Positions 1 through 9,592 of a DNA stretch of 64,000 nucleotides are shown in pieces. Positions within the stretch are counted from its first letter, which is position 1, and every line of letters starts with the position of its first letter. The notes under the pieces were generated by a model. That model had not been told where the DNA came from, did no database searches, and was given only the letters and a program-made list of their open reading frames with translations. This DNA comes from Mesomycoplasma ovipneumoniae (lineage in GTDB: Bacteria > Bacillota_I > Bacilli_A > Mycoplasmatales > Metamycoplasmataceae): NCBI RefSeq assembly GCF_024758565.1, contig NZ_CP079199.1, positions 62,001 through 126,000 on the forward strand. Direction: 5' to 3'. A program made the position numbers and the translations under genes.

Positions 1-126
1 CGATAAATTAACATCGTCCTCAATCATGTTTCGAATCGAACAACGACTTTTAATATTAAGTTCTATATATTTTAGTTTAATTAACTGTTTTTTTGCCTTA
101 GATACTAAATTTACTTGGTTTTTCAT
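1..126 (-). CDS. Hypothetical protein, N-terminal part only (paralogue of the gene at 3576)
   Basis: The reading frame starts at an ATG at 126 and runs off the left edge of the window. Its first ~30 residues (MKNQVN..., then KAKKQL, KLKYIELNIKS) match the start of the split gene beginning at 3576, so the two are paralogues. An AGGTGA-type Shine-Dalgarno lies about 9 nt before the ATG, and the upstream DNA (127-226) is also duplicated at 3577-3686. No family is recognised. No signal peptide or membrane segment is visible in the part present. Confidence 0.6.
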   Translation of the reverse strand, partial: MKNQVNLVSKAKKQLIKLKYIELNIKSRCSIRNMIEDDVNLS

Positions 127-330
127 AAGAAACACTCACCTTTTGGATATTTAACATTTTTTTATTATTAATATTGTAATTTATAAAAAAGAAGATTTTT
201 CAACACAAATTTGGTTTGGAAGTTCTCTAAAATCAACAACACACCCCACATTTTTGCAAATAATCATAAATTTAACTATCAAAATTCCTACTTTTAAATA
301 AATAAGAATGAAAAACAAGTTAAGAATTTT
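1..330. repeat. Long direct duplication shared with 3450-3686 and 4846-4925
   Basis: Positions 1-226 (gene start plus upstream region) are repeated at about 3450-3686, and 247-330 are repeated at about 4846-4925. The second unit is interrupted by the remnant at 3709-4081 and the dispersed element at 4247-4842. This looks like an old tandem gene duplication whose second copy later took insertions. Positions 127-381 hold no gene. Confidence 0.7.
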
Positions 331-381
331 AAAAATAAACTTAAATCTTTTATCATTAAATTTATTAATTAACAAAAAGAT

Positions 382-1599
382 CTACGATTCTCCCTTCATT
401 TCAAGATATTTTTTGCTTTTATACCCACGAAAATCTATTTTTTCTATTTCGTCATAGTAACAATTTTTACTACCATAATCTCAAGAAAAATCAAAGTGTC
501 GTTCTAAAATTAATGCTTTTTCCTGCTCGTTATAAAAACTTGAATTTTTTACAAATTTTCGAAAAGATAGGTAATCATCAAGCGTTTCTTGTTCATATTT
601 TTTCACTGCATCACGAAATAAAATTAGTTCTTCGATTGAAGACCCCATTACATTTTTAGTTAGATAATCGTGATTTGTTGTAAAATAAATAAAGAACGGT
701 GGATCTTGATTATCGCGCAGAAAAATATCTTGTTCAAGTTTGACTAATTTTTGTTTAAAATAATATTTTAAAATTTCGTATTTACCTTGATAAATATCAT
801 CATATAAATTTGAATGTCCAAATCAGTAGTAAATTTTTTGGCCGTCAACATACAATAAAATAAAATTTTTTAAGGAAATTGGCGAAATTCAACCAACACT
901 TGTTCTATAAGCTGATCGATAATATGGTTTAAATCAAAAAACTGGTTTTTTTGAGTCAAATTGTTCAATTATTTCATCAAAAAGTCCATATTCTTCCCCA
1001 CCAAAGTAAAAAATTTGGAAATTTTCCAGTTTTAGTTTAGCTCAACTTGGTAAAATGAAAAAATCAGGTTCACTATGAAAATACTCAGTATTTACATCAT
1101 ATCTAGGTCCAAATAAAATTTGTAATAAATAGATAAATTCAATTTTATTTGTCCATCTATTCAAATTATCATAATAATATTCACCTTCTTCACCAAAAAG
1201 TTTACTACAATACTTTCGATATTCCGGTCCAAATTTATCAAACCAACTAAGAATAAATTTATCACGATTTTCAATGTTTAAATCGAGTTTTTTAATCCCA
1301 TATTTTTCAAATTTTTTAAGCAAATTCTCATAAGTTTCAAAAGTAAATACATTTTGAATTGGTTCGATTTGGGTTTTTTCACTAAAATTATAATTCTCTT
1401 TTAATAACAAATTGTAGATATTTTCTACATTTTGTCCTAAATATGCTTTATTTATATCTAGAAATTCTGAGTTATATTCATATCTATTTGATAAAAAATC
1501 AAAGATTTTTTCATCATAATTTGCTAAATTTTTTGGCTTTGCATAAGGAACGCTTTCGTGAATTTCTTTGATAATTAAATTTTCAATTTCTTTTAGTTT
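382..1599 (-). pseudogene. C-terminal part of a hypothetical gene split by an IS3 element
   Basis: An open frame (UGA as Trp) runs from the IS boundary to a TAG at 382-384, about 405 codons, but has no plausible start codon near its upstream end. Its first residues (KLKEIENLI...) continue exactly, in the same phase, from the last residues of the fragment at 3576-3001 (...KSKNKLKEI). Both fragments share the 15-bp sequence AATTTCTTTTAGTTT at the junction (1585-1599 and 3004-3018). The healed protein would be about 591 residues. It is rich in aromatic and charged residues (FGPEYRKY, GGEEYGLFDE) with no domain I can name and no membrane segment. The disruption is well supported; the function is unknown. 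Confidence 0.75.
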
Positions 1600-3003
1600 T
1601 AAATTAGTATACTAGTTTCAGACCATTCGAAAAAAGGTGTGTCAAAATGAAACAATACAAATTCACAATTGAAGACAAATTTAAATACATTAAAATTGCC
1701 GAATCTAAAGGGTTAAAAAACGCAATTTTGCATTTTGCTGAAGAATTTAGAGAAATTTACAAAAGCAAATCGAAAAGTAAATATGCACGTAAAGAATGAA
1801 TGTTGCATATATATGCCAATAATTTGATAAGAAATTGGCAAAAAAAGTTTTATAATAATGATATGAAAAGTTTGATAAGTACTCGTGGAAAAATCAAATC
1901 TCCGCGTAAACCAAAAAAGAAATATACAATTAACGATCTTTCTGAAAATGATCGTGGAATTTATCAAGAAATAGTGGAGAGTGTTCTTAGAAAATCCGGG
2001 ATTGACCCCGCAATTATTCTTGAGGAACTCAAAAAACGAAAGCAAGAACAACAACAAGATAAAAAGAAAATCGAAAATTCCACTAGAATTTGTAGTGTTT
2101 TTAAGGTTAATCGCACTTCGATTTATGAGAAAATAAGGGAGAAAAAACCACCAAAGAAAATGACTTATGATGAAAAATTACTTGAGTGAATTCGTGAAAA
2201 TTTCTATTTGTATCGAAAGGTAAAAGGCCGCGACGTCCTATATAATATTTACATAAGTCAGGGAAATTATGTATCCACGTACGTTTTTCAAAAGCACTAC
2301 GAATTTTTAGGATTAAAATCAATTGCTTATAAAAAGCAAGGAAAACCAGCGCCAAAAGAGAAAAAGTTTACACGAATTTGGGCTGAAGATCATATCAAAG
2401 GTGACTTTTCCTCAGAAAATTTTGGTGAAAAATGGTTTGCTGATATTAAATTTATCAAAATTAACAACGAATGATTTTACCTACACTCAATTATTGAAAT
2501 AAAATCCAATTACTTGCTCAATTTTTCAATTTCTAAAACAAGATTTGCAGAAGAAACTATAAACTTAGTAAAAGAAACAATCAAAAAGTATAAAATTAAA
2601 CCAAAATTTTTCCATTCAGATCATGGCGTGGAATATGCGAACTACAAATTTGCTAATTTTTTAAAGCAAAATGGTATCCAACAATCAATGTCACCAAAAG
2701 GAAATGCCCTTGCAAACCGTCCTATTGAATATTTTTATGCGGTTTTTCAACGAGAATTGCTTAATATTGAGGGCGAAAATTTTGAAAATGTGGCTATTGC
2801 TTATCAAAAAATAAGTGAATTTATTGATTGGTATAACAATGAAAGGCCTCAAGGTTGCTTATCATATAAAACTCCAAGTTATTATATGAGGTAAATTATT
2901 TGTCAAATTTTTTAAAATGAACATGCTAAAAAAAATCAACAAAAGTGGTGCAATCAAAATCATAGAAAAAAAACTAATTGTCGGAACTTTTTCTACTTAT
3001 TTA
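1600..3003 (+). mobile_element. IS3-family insertion sequence, apparently intact
   Basis: The element is about 1.4 kb and carries one full transposase gene. Its ends form an imperfect inverted repeat: the left end reads TAAATTAGTA...AGTT..GAC and the right end, reverse-complemented, reads TAAATAAGTA...AGTT..GAC. It is flanked by a 15-bp direct repeat (AATTTCTTTTAGTTT at 1585-1599 and 3004-3018). That is longer than the 3-5 bp usual for IS3, so the exact ends are uncertain. It resembles the IS1221-type elements of swine mycoplasmas in size and single-frame organisation. A solo right end of a related element lies at about 53025-53090. Confidence 0.85.
1647..2894 (+). CDS. IS3-family transposase
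   Basis: DDE recombinase that cuts and joins the ends of the surrounding insertion sequence. The frame is uninterrupted over 415 codons when UGA is read as Trp. The N-terminal ~160 residues are basic and helical (helix-turn-helix and coiled-coil type). The catalytic half shows the IS3/retroviral integrase signature: GEKWFADIKFIKI with the first Asp, FHSDHGVEYAN with the second Asp, and NRPIEYFYAVFQREL with the Glu, then the family's end motif WYNNERPQGCLSYKTP. Unlike most IS3 elements there is no separate orfA/orfB frameshift, as also known for IS1221-type elements. The ATG at 1647 follows AAGGTGTG. It is likely active. Confidence 0.92.
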
Positions 3004-3576
3004 AATTTCTTTTAGTTTATTTTTTGATTTAAAAATTGCCCGAAAAAGGGTAGGATACGAAATTGAAAATTCACATTTTTTCTTATCACCAAAATTTTCA
3101 AAGGCAATAACAACCATTCTTCGACCTTTAGTGTCATACAAACCTTCAGAAAAATAGCCTTGCTTTGTAGAATCATTTTCCTCTCCTCCAGCAAATGGCC
3201 AAGGCATACTATCTTCTCATTCATCGATTATGGGTTTGATTTGGTTGTAGAAATGAAAACTTATGAGTTCTTTAGAAAAAAAAGTAGTTTTTAGTATATC
3301 TTCTAACTTTAAATTATAAACATAATCATTTTGTTTATAATTTATGCCAATAACTGTTTCGATTGGGTTATTACTAATAGAACAACTATCTGTAAGGTAA
3401 ACTCATAAAAAATTTGGTATTCCTCGGTACTTCTCGTGGCAATTATCAGGCCCAAAATCTTCGTGACTGAACATATTATCAGTTGAACAAAAAGATTTAA
3501 TATTAATTTCTAAATATTTTAGTTTTTCTAACTGTTTTTTTGCCTTAAATGCTAAAAAATTTACTTGGTTTTTCAT
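3001..3576 (-). pseudogene. N-terminal part of the hypothetical gene split by the IS3 element
   Basis: The ATG at 3576 follows an AGGTGA Shine-Dalgarno about 9 nt upstream. The 191-residue frame ends at a TAA supplied by the IS end (3001-3003). One in-frame UGA (Trp) lies inside. The protein begins MKNQVNFLAFKAKKQLEKLK and contains FAGGEENDSTKQGYFSEGLYDTKG, with no signal peptide or membrane segment. Read together with 1584-382 it restores one long frame. A truncated product could still be made. A paralogue starts at 126. Function unknown. Confidence 0.7.
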
Positions 3577-3708
3577 AAGAAACACTCACCTTTTCAATGG
3601 TTAACATTTTTTATTATTAATATAGTAATTTATAAAAAAGAAGATTTTTCAACACAAATTTGGTTTTGAAGTTCTTAAATTTAGCAACATAGCCTTCAAA
3701 TTTTAGTT

Positions 3709-4081
3709 TTAGTACACCCTTTCAGAATGTAGTTCACTTTCTTTGTTAAGAAATTCAAGTAAAGATGTATTTAAAATTAGAAAGGCATCTTGATTAATTT
3801 GTGTTTTAATTTCATCTAAATTAGGGGTTAAATTAGTGCTTGTTCTGTTTATATGTGTTTGGGCTTTTCTAATACACACAGTAACAACAAGCTAATTTTG
3901 TTGGTTTTTGGCTAAAAAATTTGCACTAAATTATCAAAATTAGTGATTTTTTGACTTTAATAAATCTAAATATCTTTTTCTATTTTGAAAATGCCGAAGC
4001 GACACAAAAACACTTAGGTTTAATCAAGAAAAAGTGACAATATTACTAATAAACTTAAAAAACTTTAACTTATTCTTCATG
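3709..4081 (-). pseudogene. Decayed gene remnant with an intact start region
   Basis: An ATG at 4081 with an AGGA Shine-Dalgarno opens a 46-codon frame (MKNKLKFFKFISNIVTFSWL...) with a hydrophobic N-terminal segment, ending near 3941. Further downstream another frame still reads as protein (NLDEIKTQINQDAFLILNTSLLEF...) to a TAA at 3709-3711. The two are out of phase, so this is the frameshifted wreck of a membrane or exported protein. The family cannot be named. Confidence 0.45.
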
Positions 4082-4246
4082 TTTTTCCTTTTTTTATATA
4101 CGATATTAATTCTTTATTTTTATAATTATACTATATATTAAAAATTTTTTAGGAAAAAATACCTAAAAATTTGTTTTTTAAAAGAATAAGTTATTATGTT
4201 AATCAATCGCTAAAAATAAACTGCACTAAAATTCAGGTATATTTTT

Positions 4247-4842
4247 CTGAGTTCCCCAGTTTGATGGCAAAAATTCATTTTTATTTAGTGAATACAAATA
4301 TGCAAAAATAGCCGTAAATTCGCGTTTTTTCGCCCTAAAATCTTAATTTTTATTATTTTAAAATCAACCTTTTGCAAAAAAAAAAAAAAAATGTTTGTTC
4401 TAAAATAAAATTATGTTATAATAACCATCACTAAGAATAATTAATAAATTTGATATTGAATTAAGGGGGAATTAGTTATGTTTTTTGCATGATAAAATCA
4501 GAAAATGCGAATTATCCATTATATTTTTAAATATGATGGAATGCCTTAAATTTAATCGTTTAGAAATCTATATAAATTTAGGGCTTTTAGTTATTGTTCT
4601 TTCAAAACTTCATATATTTTTTTAGGCTCAATTTAAATAAAAACGAGTTTTCTTTTTACATTGAGTTTAAATAGTAGTTGTATTTTTTTATGATTTTTGT
4701 TGTTTTATCCATAAATTGATTTTTGCCAGTGTTTTTGTCTTGATAGTTATTTTTGCTGAGTTTGTCAAAAAAGTTAAAAAAGTGCCCAAAACTAAACCAG
4801 GACACTTTTTTAATATTATCTCATCAAACTTGGAAACTCAGG
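4247..4842 (+). mobile_element. Dispersed structured element, copy 1
   Basis: Ends are CTGAGTTCCCCAGTTTGATG at 4247 and its near inverse CATCAAACTTGGAAACTCAG up to 4841. Inside, in order: an A16 tract (4376-4391), a promoter-like TATAAT, an AAGGGGG ribosome-site-like motif, the micro-ORF MFFAW-stop, and three inverted repeats (the last a CTCAATTTAAATA... hairpin near 4627-4667). No transposase is encoded. This copy lacks part of the right-hand spacer seen in copy 2. Its right flank (4846-4925) is a copy of 247-330 rather than of its own left flank. Confidence 0.85.
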
Positions 4843-4947
4843 AGGCACATTTTTGCAAGCAAACATAAATTTAACTAACAAAATTACTATTTTTAAATAA
4901 ATAAAAATGAAAAACAGGTTAAATAAATTTCTTTAGACATTTGATTT

Positions 4948-6489
4948 TTAGTCAGATTTTTCAATTTTAGCTGAGTCAAAATTATCAAACAAATCAAATT
5001 TATCAACTTTAGAGATTAAGAAGTAATTAATATAAGGGAAAGAAACAAATATCAATATTTGTGTAATAAAAATTAGAAAACTACCGATATTTGTAAGCAT
5101 TAAACCATTAGTAGCAAAAACTCCAGCACCAGAAGAAGAATTAGCTTGCGTTGCAACGGCATAAATTTGTGAATAAATAAAGGCAACAATGGCAATTAGA
5201 ATTAAACCTGAAGAAATTATTGCCGAAATTCAATATAATTTTGGGTTAATTTTACGCTCAATTGAATTAGGATACTTTATTTTTTTGCGTGAATAGGCGA
5301 CAATAATTGCCATATATAGACCAAAGAAAATTAGTGAAGGGAAATTGGACATCGAATCAACAATAACATCACTACCATACCCAGTTCCTAATCCATCCTT
5401 TTTTGGAAGTTTAATTGCTAGCGAAGGGATATAAATAACAAGTGCCCAAAACAATAATGTAATAAAAAGATAAAAAATTGTAGCTTTTTCGTTAGAATAT
5501 TTCTTTTTTAAACTATAAGCTCCAACAATTGCATTTAATTTTACAAGATCTCTAACTTGATTTACAAATGCTGCATTTAAAGAATTAGTTACCCCGTATG
5601 TTGAAATCAAAAGGAAAAATGCCACAAAAATATTAATACCACGGGCTGCATCAGCTGGGAAAACGTCCCTAATTAGATCTGAAATTGTTCCTTTATTATG
5701 CAGTGCTGATGATAAACCAATAAGAGTATAAACAGTAACAATCAAAATCATTCCCGCTATAATAATCAAAGGGACTCTTTTACTTGCTTTTTGAACCTTA
5801 TTGTGAATTGAACCAACTGAAAGAAATGAATCATAAGCAAATAAAACCGCTGGAAGTGCAAGAATTAATTTTGAAAAATCAAAACTATTTTTTTCAGTTA
5901 CTTCAAAAGCACTAGAACCGCCGGCATTATGAGTTGTCGGGAAGAAAATTCCAGCAAAGACGGCAACAATTAATGGGACAAATTTTAAAACTGTTGAAAC
6001 AAGGGCAATATATCCGGAAAATTTAACAGAAACATAATTTGTTATTACAAACAAAATAGTAAAAAAAGTACCTAATAATATGTGTGCTCAAAACGGAAAT
6101 GAGAAAGTCGAATCACTAGCTGTCTCAATAAACCAAATTGTAATTTCAGACGAATAGATTCCTAAAATTAGGCTTAGCATTCCTAAATAATAAAATCCAT
6201 AACTAAATAAGACAAAATAACCACTTTTTTTGCCGCCAATTTGGTAGGACCAGTTTGCTAGCCCATTTAGTTTGGTTTGTTTTAAAAAGCTAATTTCAGA
6301 AAAACTAATTGCAGCAAAAAGCGAAATTATTCCTCCAATAATTCAAGCAAAAAGTCAAGCATAGCCATTGTTATTAGTGGTTGCTGCGATGCTATTATTT
6401 TTGAAAAAAATTCCGATTCCAACAACTGAGCCAACAAGCATTGATAAGGCTGCAAAAAAACCAAGTTTTCGGGCGCTTTGAATTTTCAT
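4948..6489 (-). CDS. Amino-acid permease (APC superfamily)
   Basis: A 513-residue integral membrane protein with about 12-14 hydrophobic segments that imports or exchanges amino acids across the plasma membrane. The N-terminus carries the APC signature of transmembrane segment 1, GFFAALSMLVGSVVGIGIFF, where the GxGIF-type break binds substrate. A second conserved region is PAVLFAYDSFLSVGSIHNKV in segment 6. The ATG at 6489 follows AAGGAAA. The hydrophilic C-terminus is acidic (KVDKFDLFDNFDSAKIEKSD). It diverges from the protease gene at 6632. The substrate cannot be told from sequence; mollicute relatives are annotated as lysine or arginine/ornithine transporters. Confidence 0.85.
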
Positions 6490-6552
6490 GTGATTTCCTT
6501 TTTTAATTAAATTATAAGTTGATAAAATTTTGAATATTTTAAAATTATATTG

Positions 6553-6558
6553 TATAAT
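6553..6558 (+). promoter_or_regulatory. Probable -10 box of the DUF31 protease gene
   Basis: A perfect TATAAT lies in the divergent region, 73 bases before the ATG at 6632. No clear -35 is seen, as is common in mycoplasmas. Confidence 0.45.
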
Positions 6559-6631
6559 TTACAAAATCCAAGTAATTTTTTGAATTTTAAATCTAAAAAT
6601 TGCTGATTTATAACTAATAGAGAGATATATT

Positions 6632-8380
6632 ATGAAAAACTTATCAAAATATCTGTTTTATTTAGGTTTTTTAAGTCCTTTTGTAGTTATAAGTTGCACT
6701 TCGCAAATTGAGTTAGTAAGAACTAATCCGCCCAAAGTTAAAACTAATCCGCCCAAAGTTGAAACTGATCCATCAAAAGTTGAAACTGATCCATCAAAAG
6801 TTGAAACTAATCCGCCCAAAGTTGAAACTGATCCATCAAAAGTTGAAAAAAATTTGCCAGAAGTTGAAACTAAACTGCCAGAAATTGAAATTAATCCGCC
6901 CAAAGTTGAAACTAATGAAGATGACCAAAAACAACCAGAAAAAATCGATTCATTAAAACCAGATTCTAAAGAAACAAAAGACACAACTGAAAAAACAACA
7001 GAAAAAATACAAACTGACACGGCAATTAAACCTGAAATCAAAGATGATTTTGAATCACTTGAACAAACTCAACCTATTTTTGATTTTGTTCAAGTAAATA
7101 ATAAATCGGTACGAAATTTCCGCACAGATTTATTATCAGATCTTGAAAGAAATGATTTTAAAGCCCAAAACAATCTAGTTTCAAATTATAGTCGCTATTT
7201 TCTTAGAAATTGGGAAAATGTTGTTAAAAAAGAAAACCAAAACACCTTTCTTGGGCAGCAAAATGATAATTTAAAAGTTTATTTACTTGATAGAATGAAC
7301 CCAAATTTAGTTGGTGATATTAATGCTAAACAAAATCATTTTGCTTATTTTAACCGCCCCGCTTTAGGAAATTATTATAATTTACCTTGATTTGGGTTTA
7401 ATTCTGATAGTCTTGATCAAAAAAGATTTTCCAATATTTTCACAAGAAACATTCGCTTTGCGACCGGAACAGGTATTTTTTTAAACGCAAATTCCGAAAA
7501 AGCTGCTTTTTTAACTAATGCTCACGTTATTCACCCAGGAAATACCAAAATTCCTTTTTGAAAACTAATGAATAAAAAAGTTGGTCACAACCAACTAAAT
7601 GGAAGACTAATCAAGTTTTTACAATATTATGATGATTTTAAGATAAAAGAACTAGATAATCGCATTTTATTTCGCCTTTTTGAACAGGAAGAGAAATTAA
7701 AAAATGGAGTACCTAGCTTGCCATTTAGTCCACAAAGTAATCCAAAAATTGATGAATATATGGAAAATTTGTATCAAAATTATTTTGAACTGGCTGAATG
7801 AGACAATTACGACTTTGACATTGCGGTTTTTTATTTTAATTATTCAAAATTTATAAATGATGTTGATAAACTTATAAAATATTTTAGCGAACACCAACAA
7901 GATTTTATAAATTCAACTTATTCGCTTCAAAACGGTAAATTCCAAAATTTTGTCGACAGTTTTGCTGAATTTAAAAAATATTGACAAAAAATTTCAAAAT
8001 TCCCGCCGTTGAAAATTTCAGACCGGATTTGAGATGATGGCGATTTTGACTATACAACAAAAATAGGGATGTTTTGGGCAAATAATTTATTTTCAAAAAA
8101 TGTTTTTAAAGGGGTAAATTTTCGCCGAGATAATGGTGACCCACGTTTAATTGCCGCTAATTTTTTTGCAACAAATGGACCTGGAGCATCAGGAAGCGGA
8201 ATTTTTAACGCAGATGGAAGTCTTGCTTTTATTAATCGTTCAATTTTAACTGTAAATGGCAATGTCAATTCACTTTTTTATGATCAATTCGGGCTTACTT
8301 CCCACTTGACTTCCGGAATCGCTCTAAGAGCAAGAAATTATAATTTAGTCGAAAGAATTTTGAAACTTTATGTAAAATAA
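6632..8380 (+). CDS. DUF31-family lipoprotein serine protease (second copy, not MIB-linked)
   Basis: A 582-residue secreted lipoprotein anchored through Cys22 (lipobox VVISC). It belongs to the mollicute DUF31 / Mycoplasma Ig-protease family of chymotrypsin-like serine proteases. The catalytic triad is visible as His298 in LTNAHV, Asp396 in YDFDIAV and Ser522 in GPGASGSG. Between the lipid anchor and the protease domain is a Pro/Lys/Glu-rich stalk made of nine heptads (TNPPKVE, TDPSKVE and variants, residues ~31-93). It stands alone with no MIB partner next to it, so its substrate may differ from immunoglobulin. A dispersed element follows directly downstream. Confidence 0.88.
6722..6910 (+). 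repeat. Nine 21-bp tandem repeats coding TNPPKVE-type heptads
   Basis: Consecutive 21-bp units of the type actaatccgcccaaagttga code for the heptad stalk of the protease. Several units are identical at the DNA level (TNPPKVE and TDPSKVE types), so copy number could change by slippage without breaking the frame. Confidence 0.85.
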
Positions 8381-8402
8381 AATTCCCTTTTTTTGAGATT
8401 TT
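8335..8402. repeat. Left copy of ~67-bp duplication flanking element copy 2
   Basis: This segment holds the last codons of the protease gene, its stop and the first half of a terminator. It is repeated at about 9137-9204 on the far side of the element with only a few differences. Confidence 0.88.
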
Positions 8403-8410
8403 AGTCAAAC

Positions 8411-9136
8411 CTGAGTTTGCCAGCTTGATGGCAAAAATTCACTTTTTAGCGAATATAAATATGCAAAAATAACGGTAAATCCGTGTTTTTGCCCTAAAAT
8501 CTTAATTTTTATTAGTTCAAAATTAACCTTTTACAAAAAAAAAAAAAAAATGCTTGGTTTGAGAAAAAATTAAGGTATAATTACTCTCACTTAAGAATAA
8601 ATTAATAAATTTTATATTGAATTAAGGGGGGGGATTAGTTATGTTTTTTGCGTAATAAAATGAGATAGTGCGAATTTTCCATTATATTTTTAAATATGAT
8701 GGTATGCCTTAAATTTGACCGTTTAGAAATCTATAAATTTAGGGCTTTTAATTATTGTTCTTTCAAAACTTCATATATTTTTTAGGCTCAATGTAAATAA
8801 AAATGAGTTTTCTATTTACATTGAGTTTAAATAGTAGTTGTATTTTTTTATGATTTTTGTTATTTTATCGATAAATTGATTTTTGCCAGTGTTTTAAACT
8901 AAAAAAGCAGTGTTTAAAAATTTCATAATTTTACTTTTTAAGTTAAAATTTTAGCTTTTTTTAGTTTGCCTTATTTGATTAGTAAGTACATTTTCTTTTA
9001 TGGTTGTTAGTTTAAAATTCAGTGTTTTTGCCTTGATAGTTATTTCTCCTGAGTTTGCCAAAAAAGTTAAAAAAGCACCCAAAACTAAACCAGGACACTT
9101 TTTTAAAATAGTCTTATCAAACTGGGAAACTCGGGA
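8411..9136 (+). mobile_element. Dispersed structured element, copy 2 (best complete copy)
   Basis: 726 bp, bounded by CTGAGTTTGCCAGCTTGATG and ATCAAACTGGGAAACTCGGG. Internal order: A16 (8535-8550), -35-like TTGGTT (8554-8559), 16-nt spacer, TATAAT (8576-8581), a G-rich Shine-Dalgarno (AAGGGGGGGG), micro-ORF ATG TTT TTT GCG TAA (8641-8655), hairpin 1 (about 8676-8703), hairpin 2 (about 8706-8745) and a hairpin with a perfect 13-bp outer stem, CTCAATGTAAATA/TATTTACATTGAG (8787-8825). No protein-coding capacity beyond the micro-ORF. Flanked by a ~67-bp direct duplication. Confidence 0.88.
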
Positions 9137-9204
9137 AAAATTATAATTTAGTTGAAAGAATTTTGAAACTTTATGTAAAATAAAATTCCCCTTTTTTGAG
9201 ATTT
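9137..9204. repeat. Right copy of ~67-bp duplication flanking element copy 2
   Basis: Second copy of 8335-8402. It runs into an intact terminator (9182-9222), whereas the left copy stops in the middle of that hairpin. Confidence 0.88.
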
Positions 9205-9222
9205 AATTCAAAAAAGGGGAAA
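9182..9222. terminator. Terminator between the protease/element region and hinT
   Basis: Inverted repeat ATTCCCCTTTTTTGA ... TTCAAAAAAGGGGAA. It can serve transcripts from both sides and lies just after the hinT stop. Confidence 0.65.
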
Positions 9223-9231
9223 TAGTTATAA

Positions 9232-9567
9232 TTATTCTTCTTTTTTATAAAACGGAATAATGTGAATGTGCGTGTGAAAAATTGTTTGTTTTGCATCTTT
9301 TTCGTTATTAACTTGAAGTCTAAAACCGGTTGCGCCAAGCTGCTTAATTTGGTCTAATGCTAATTTTCTTGCAATTTTTACTAAATAAGTAAGATCTTCA
9401 TCAGAAATGTGAAATAAATTTCGTGAATATTTTTTAGGTACAACTAAAAAATGGCCAGGTGAAACCGGAAACTTGTCAAGAAAAGCGATAACTTGATCAT
9501 CTTCAAAAATAATTTTTGCTGGTGATTTTTTTGCAATAATATCTAAAAATAATGTTGTATTTTCCAT
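9232..9567 (-). CDS. hinT: HIT-family nucleotide hydrolase, HinT type
   Basis: A 111-residue histidine-triad protein, normal length for HinT, which hydrolyses nucleoside phosphoramidates such as AMP-lysine. The HTHIHIIP motif at residues 98-105 is the catalytic histidine triad, and the N-terminal IIFEDDQVIAFLDKFPVSPGHFLVVPKK region is typical. It is the last gene of a P80-P60-hinT cluster. The same arrangement is known in Mycoplasma hominis, where HinT was reported to associate with the P60/P80 membrane proteins. The ATG at 9567 follows AGGGGAAAA. Confidence 0.93.
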   Translation of the reverse strand: MENTTLFLDIIAKKSPAKIIFEDDQVIAFLDKFPVSPGHFLVVPKKYSRNLFHISDEDLTYLVKIARKLALDQIKQLGATGFRLQVNNEKDAKQTIFHTHIHIIPFYKKEE

Positions 9568-9592
9568 TTTTTCCCCTAAAGTTTTCTAACAA

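Noticed and set aside
4120..4150. Attachment site or origin of replication in AT-rich stretches
   Set aside because: No DnaA-box cluster, iterons or dnaA/dnaN context was seen; AT-rich runs are general in this genome.
6658..7041. Minus-strand frame and +1 frame through the heptad repeats
   Set aside because: Periodic DNA keeps all frames open; the lipoprotein frame with lipobox and protease triad is the real one.
6632..8380. Calling the first DUF31 protease a MIP
   Set aside because: It lacks a neighbouring MIB gene and the long hinge of MIP, so an immunoglobulin substrate is not supported.
8641..8655. Micro-ORF of the elements as an ordinary gene
   Set aside because: Four to five codons in most copies; kept only as part of the element's structure because the ribosome site and start are conserved.
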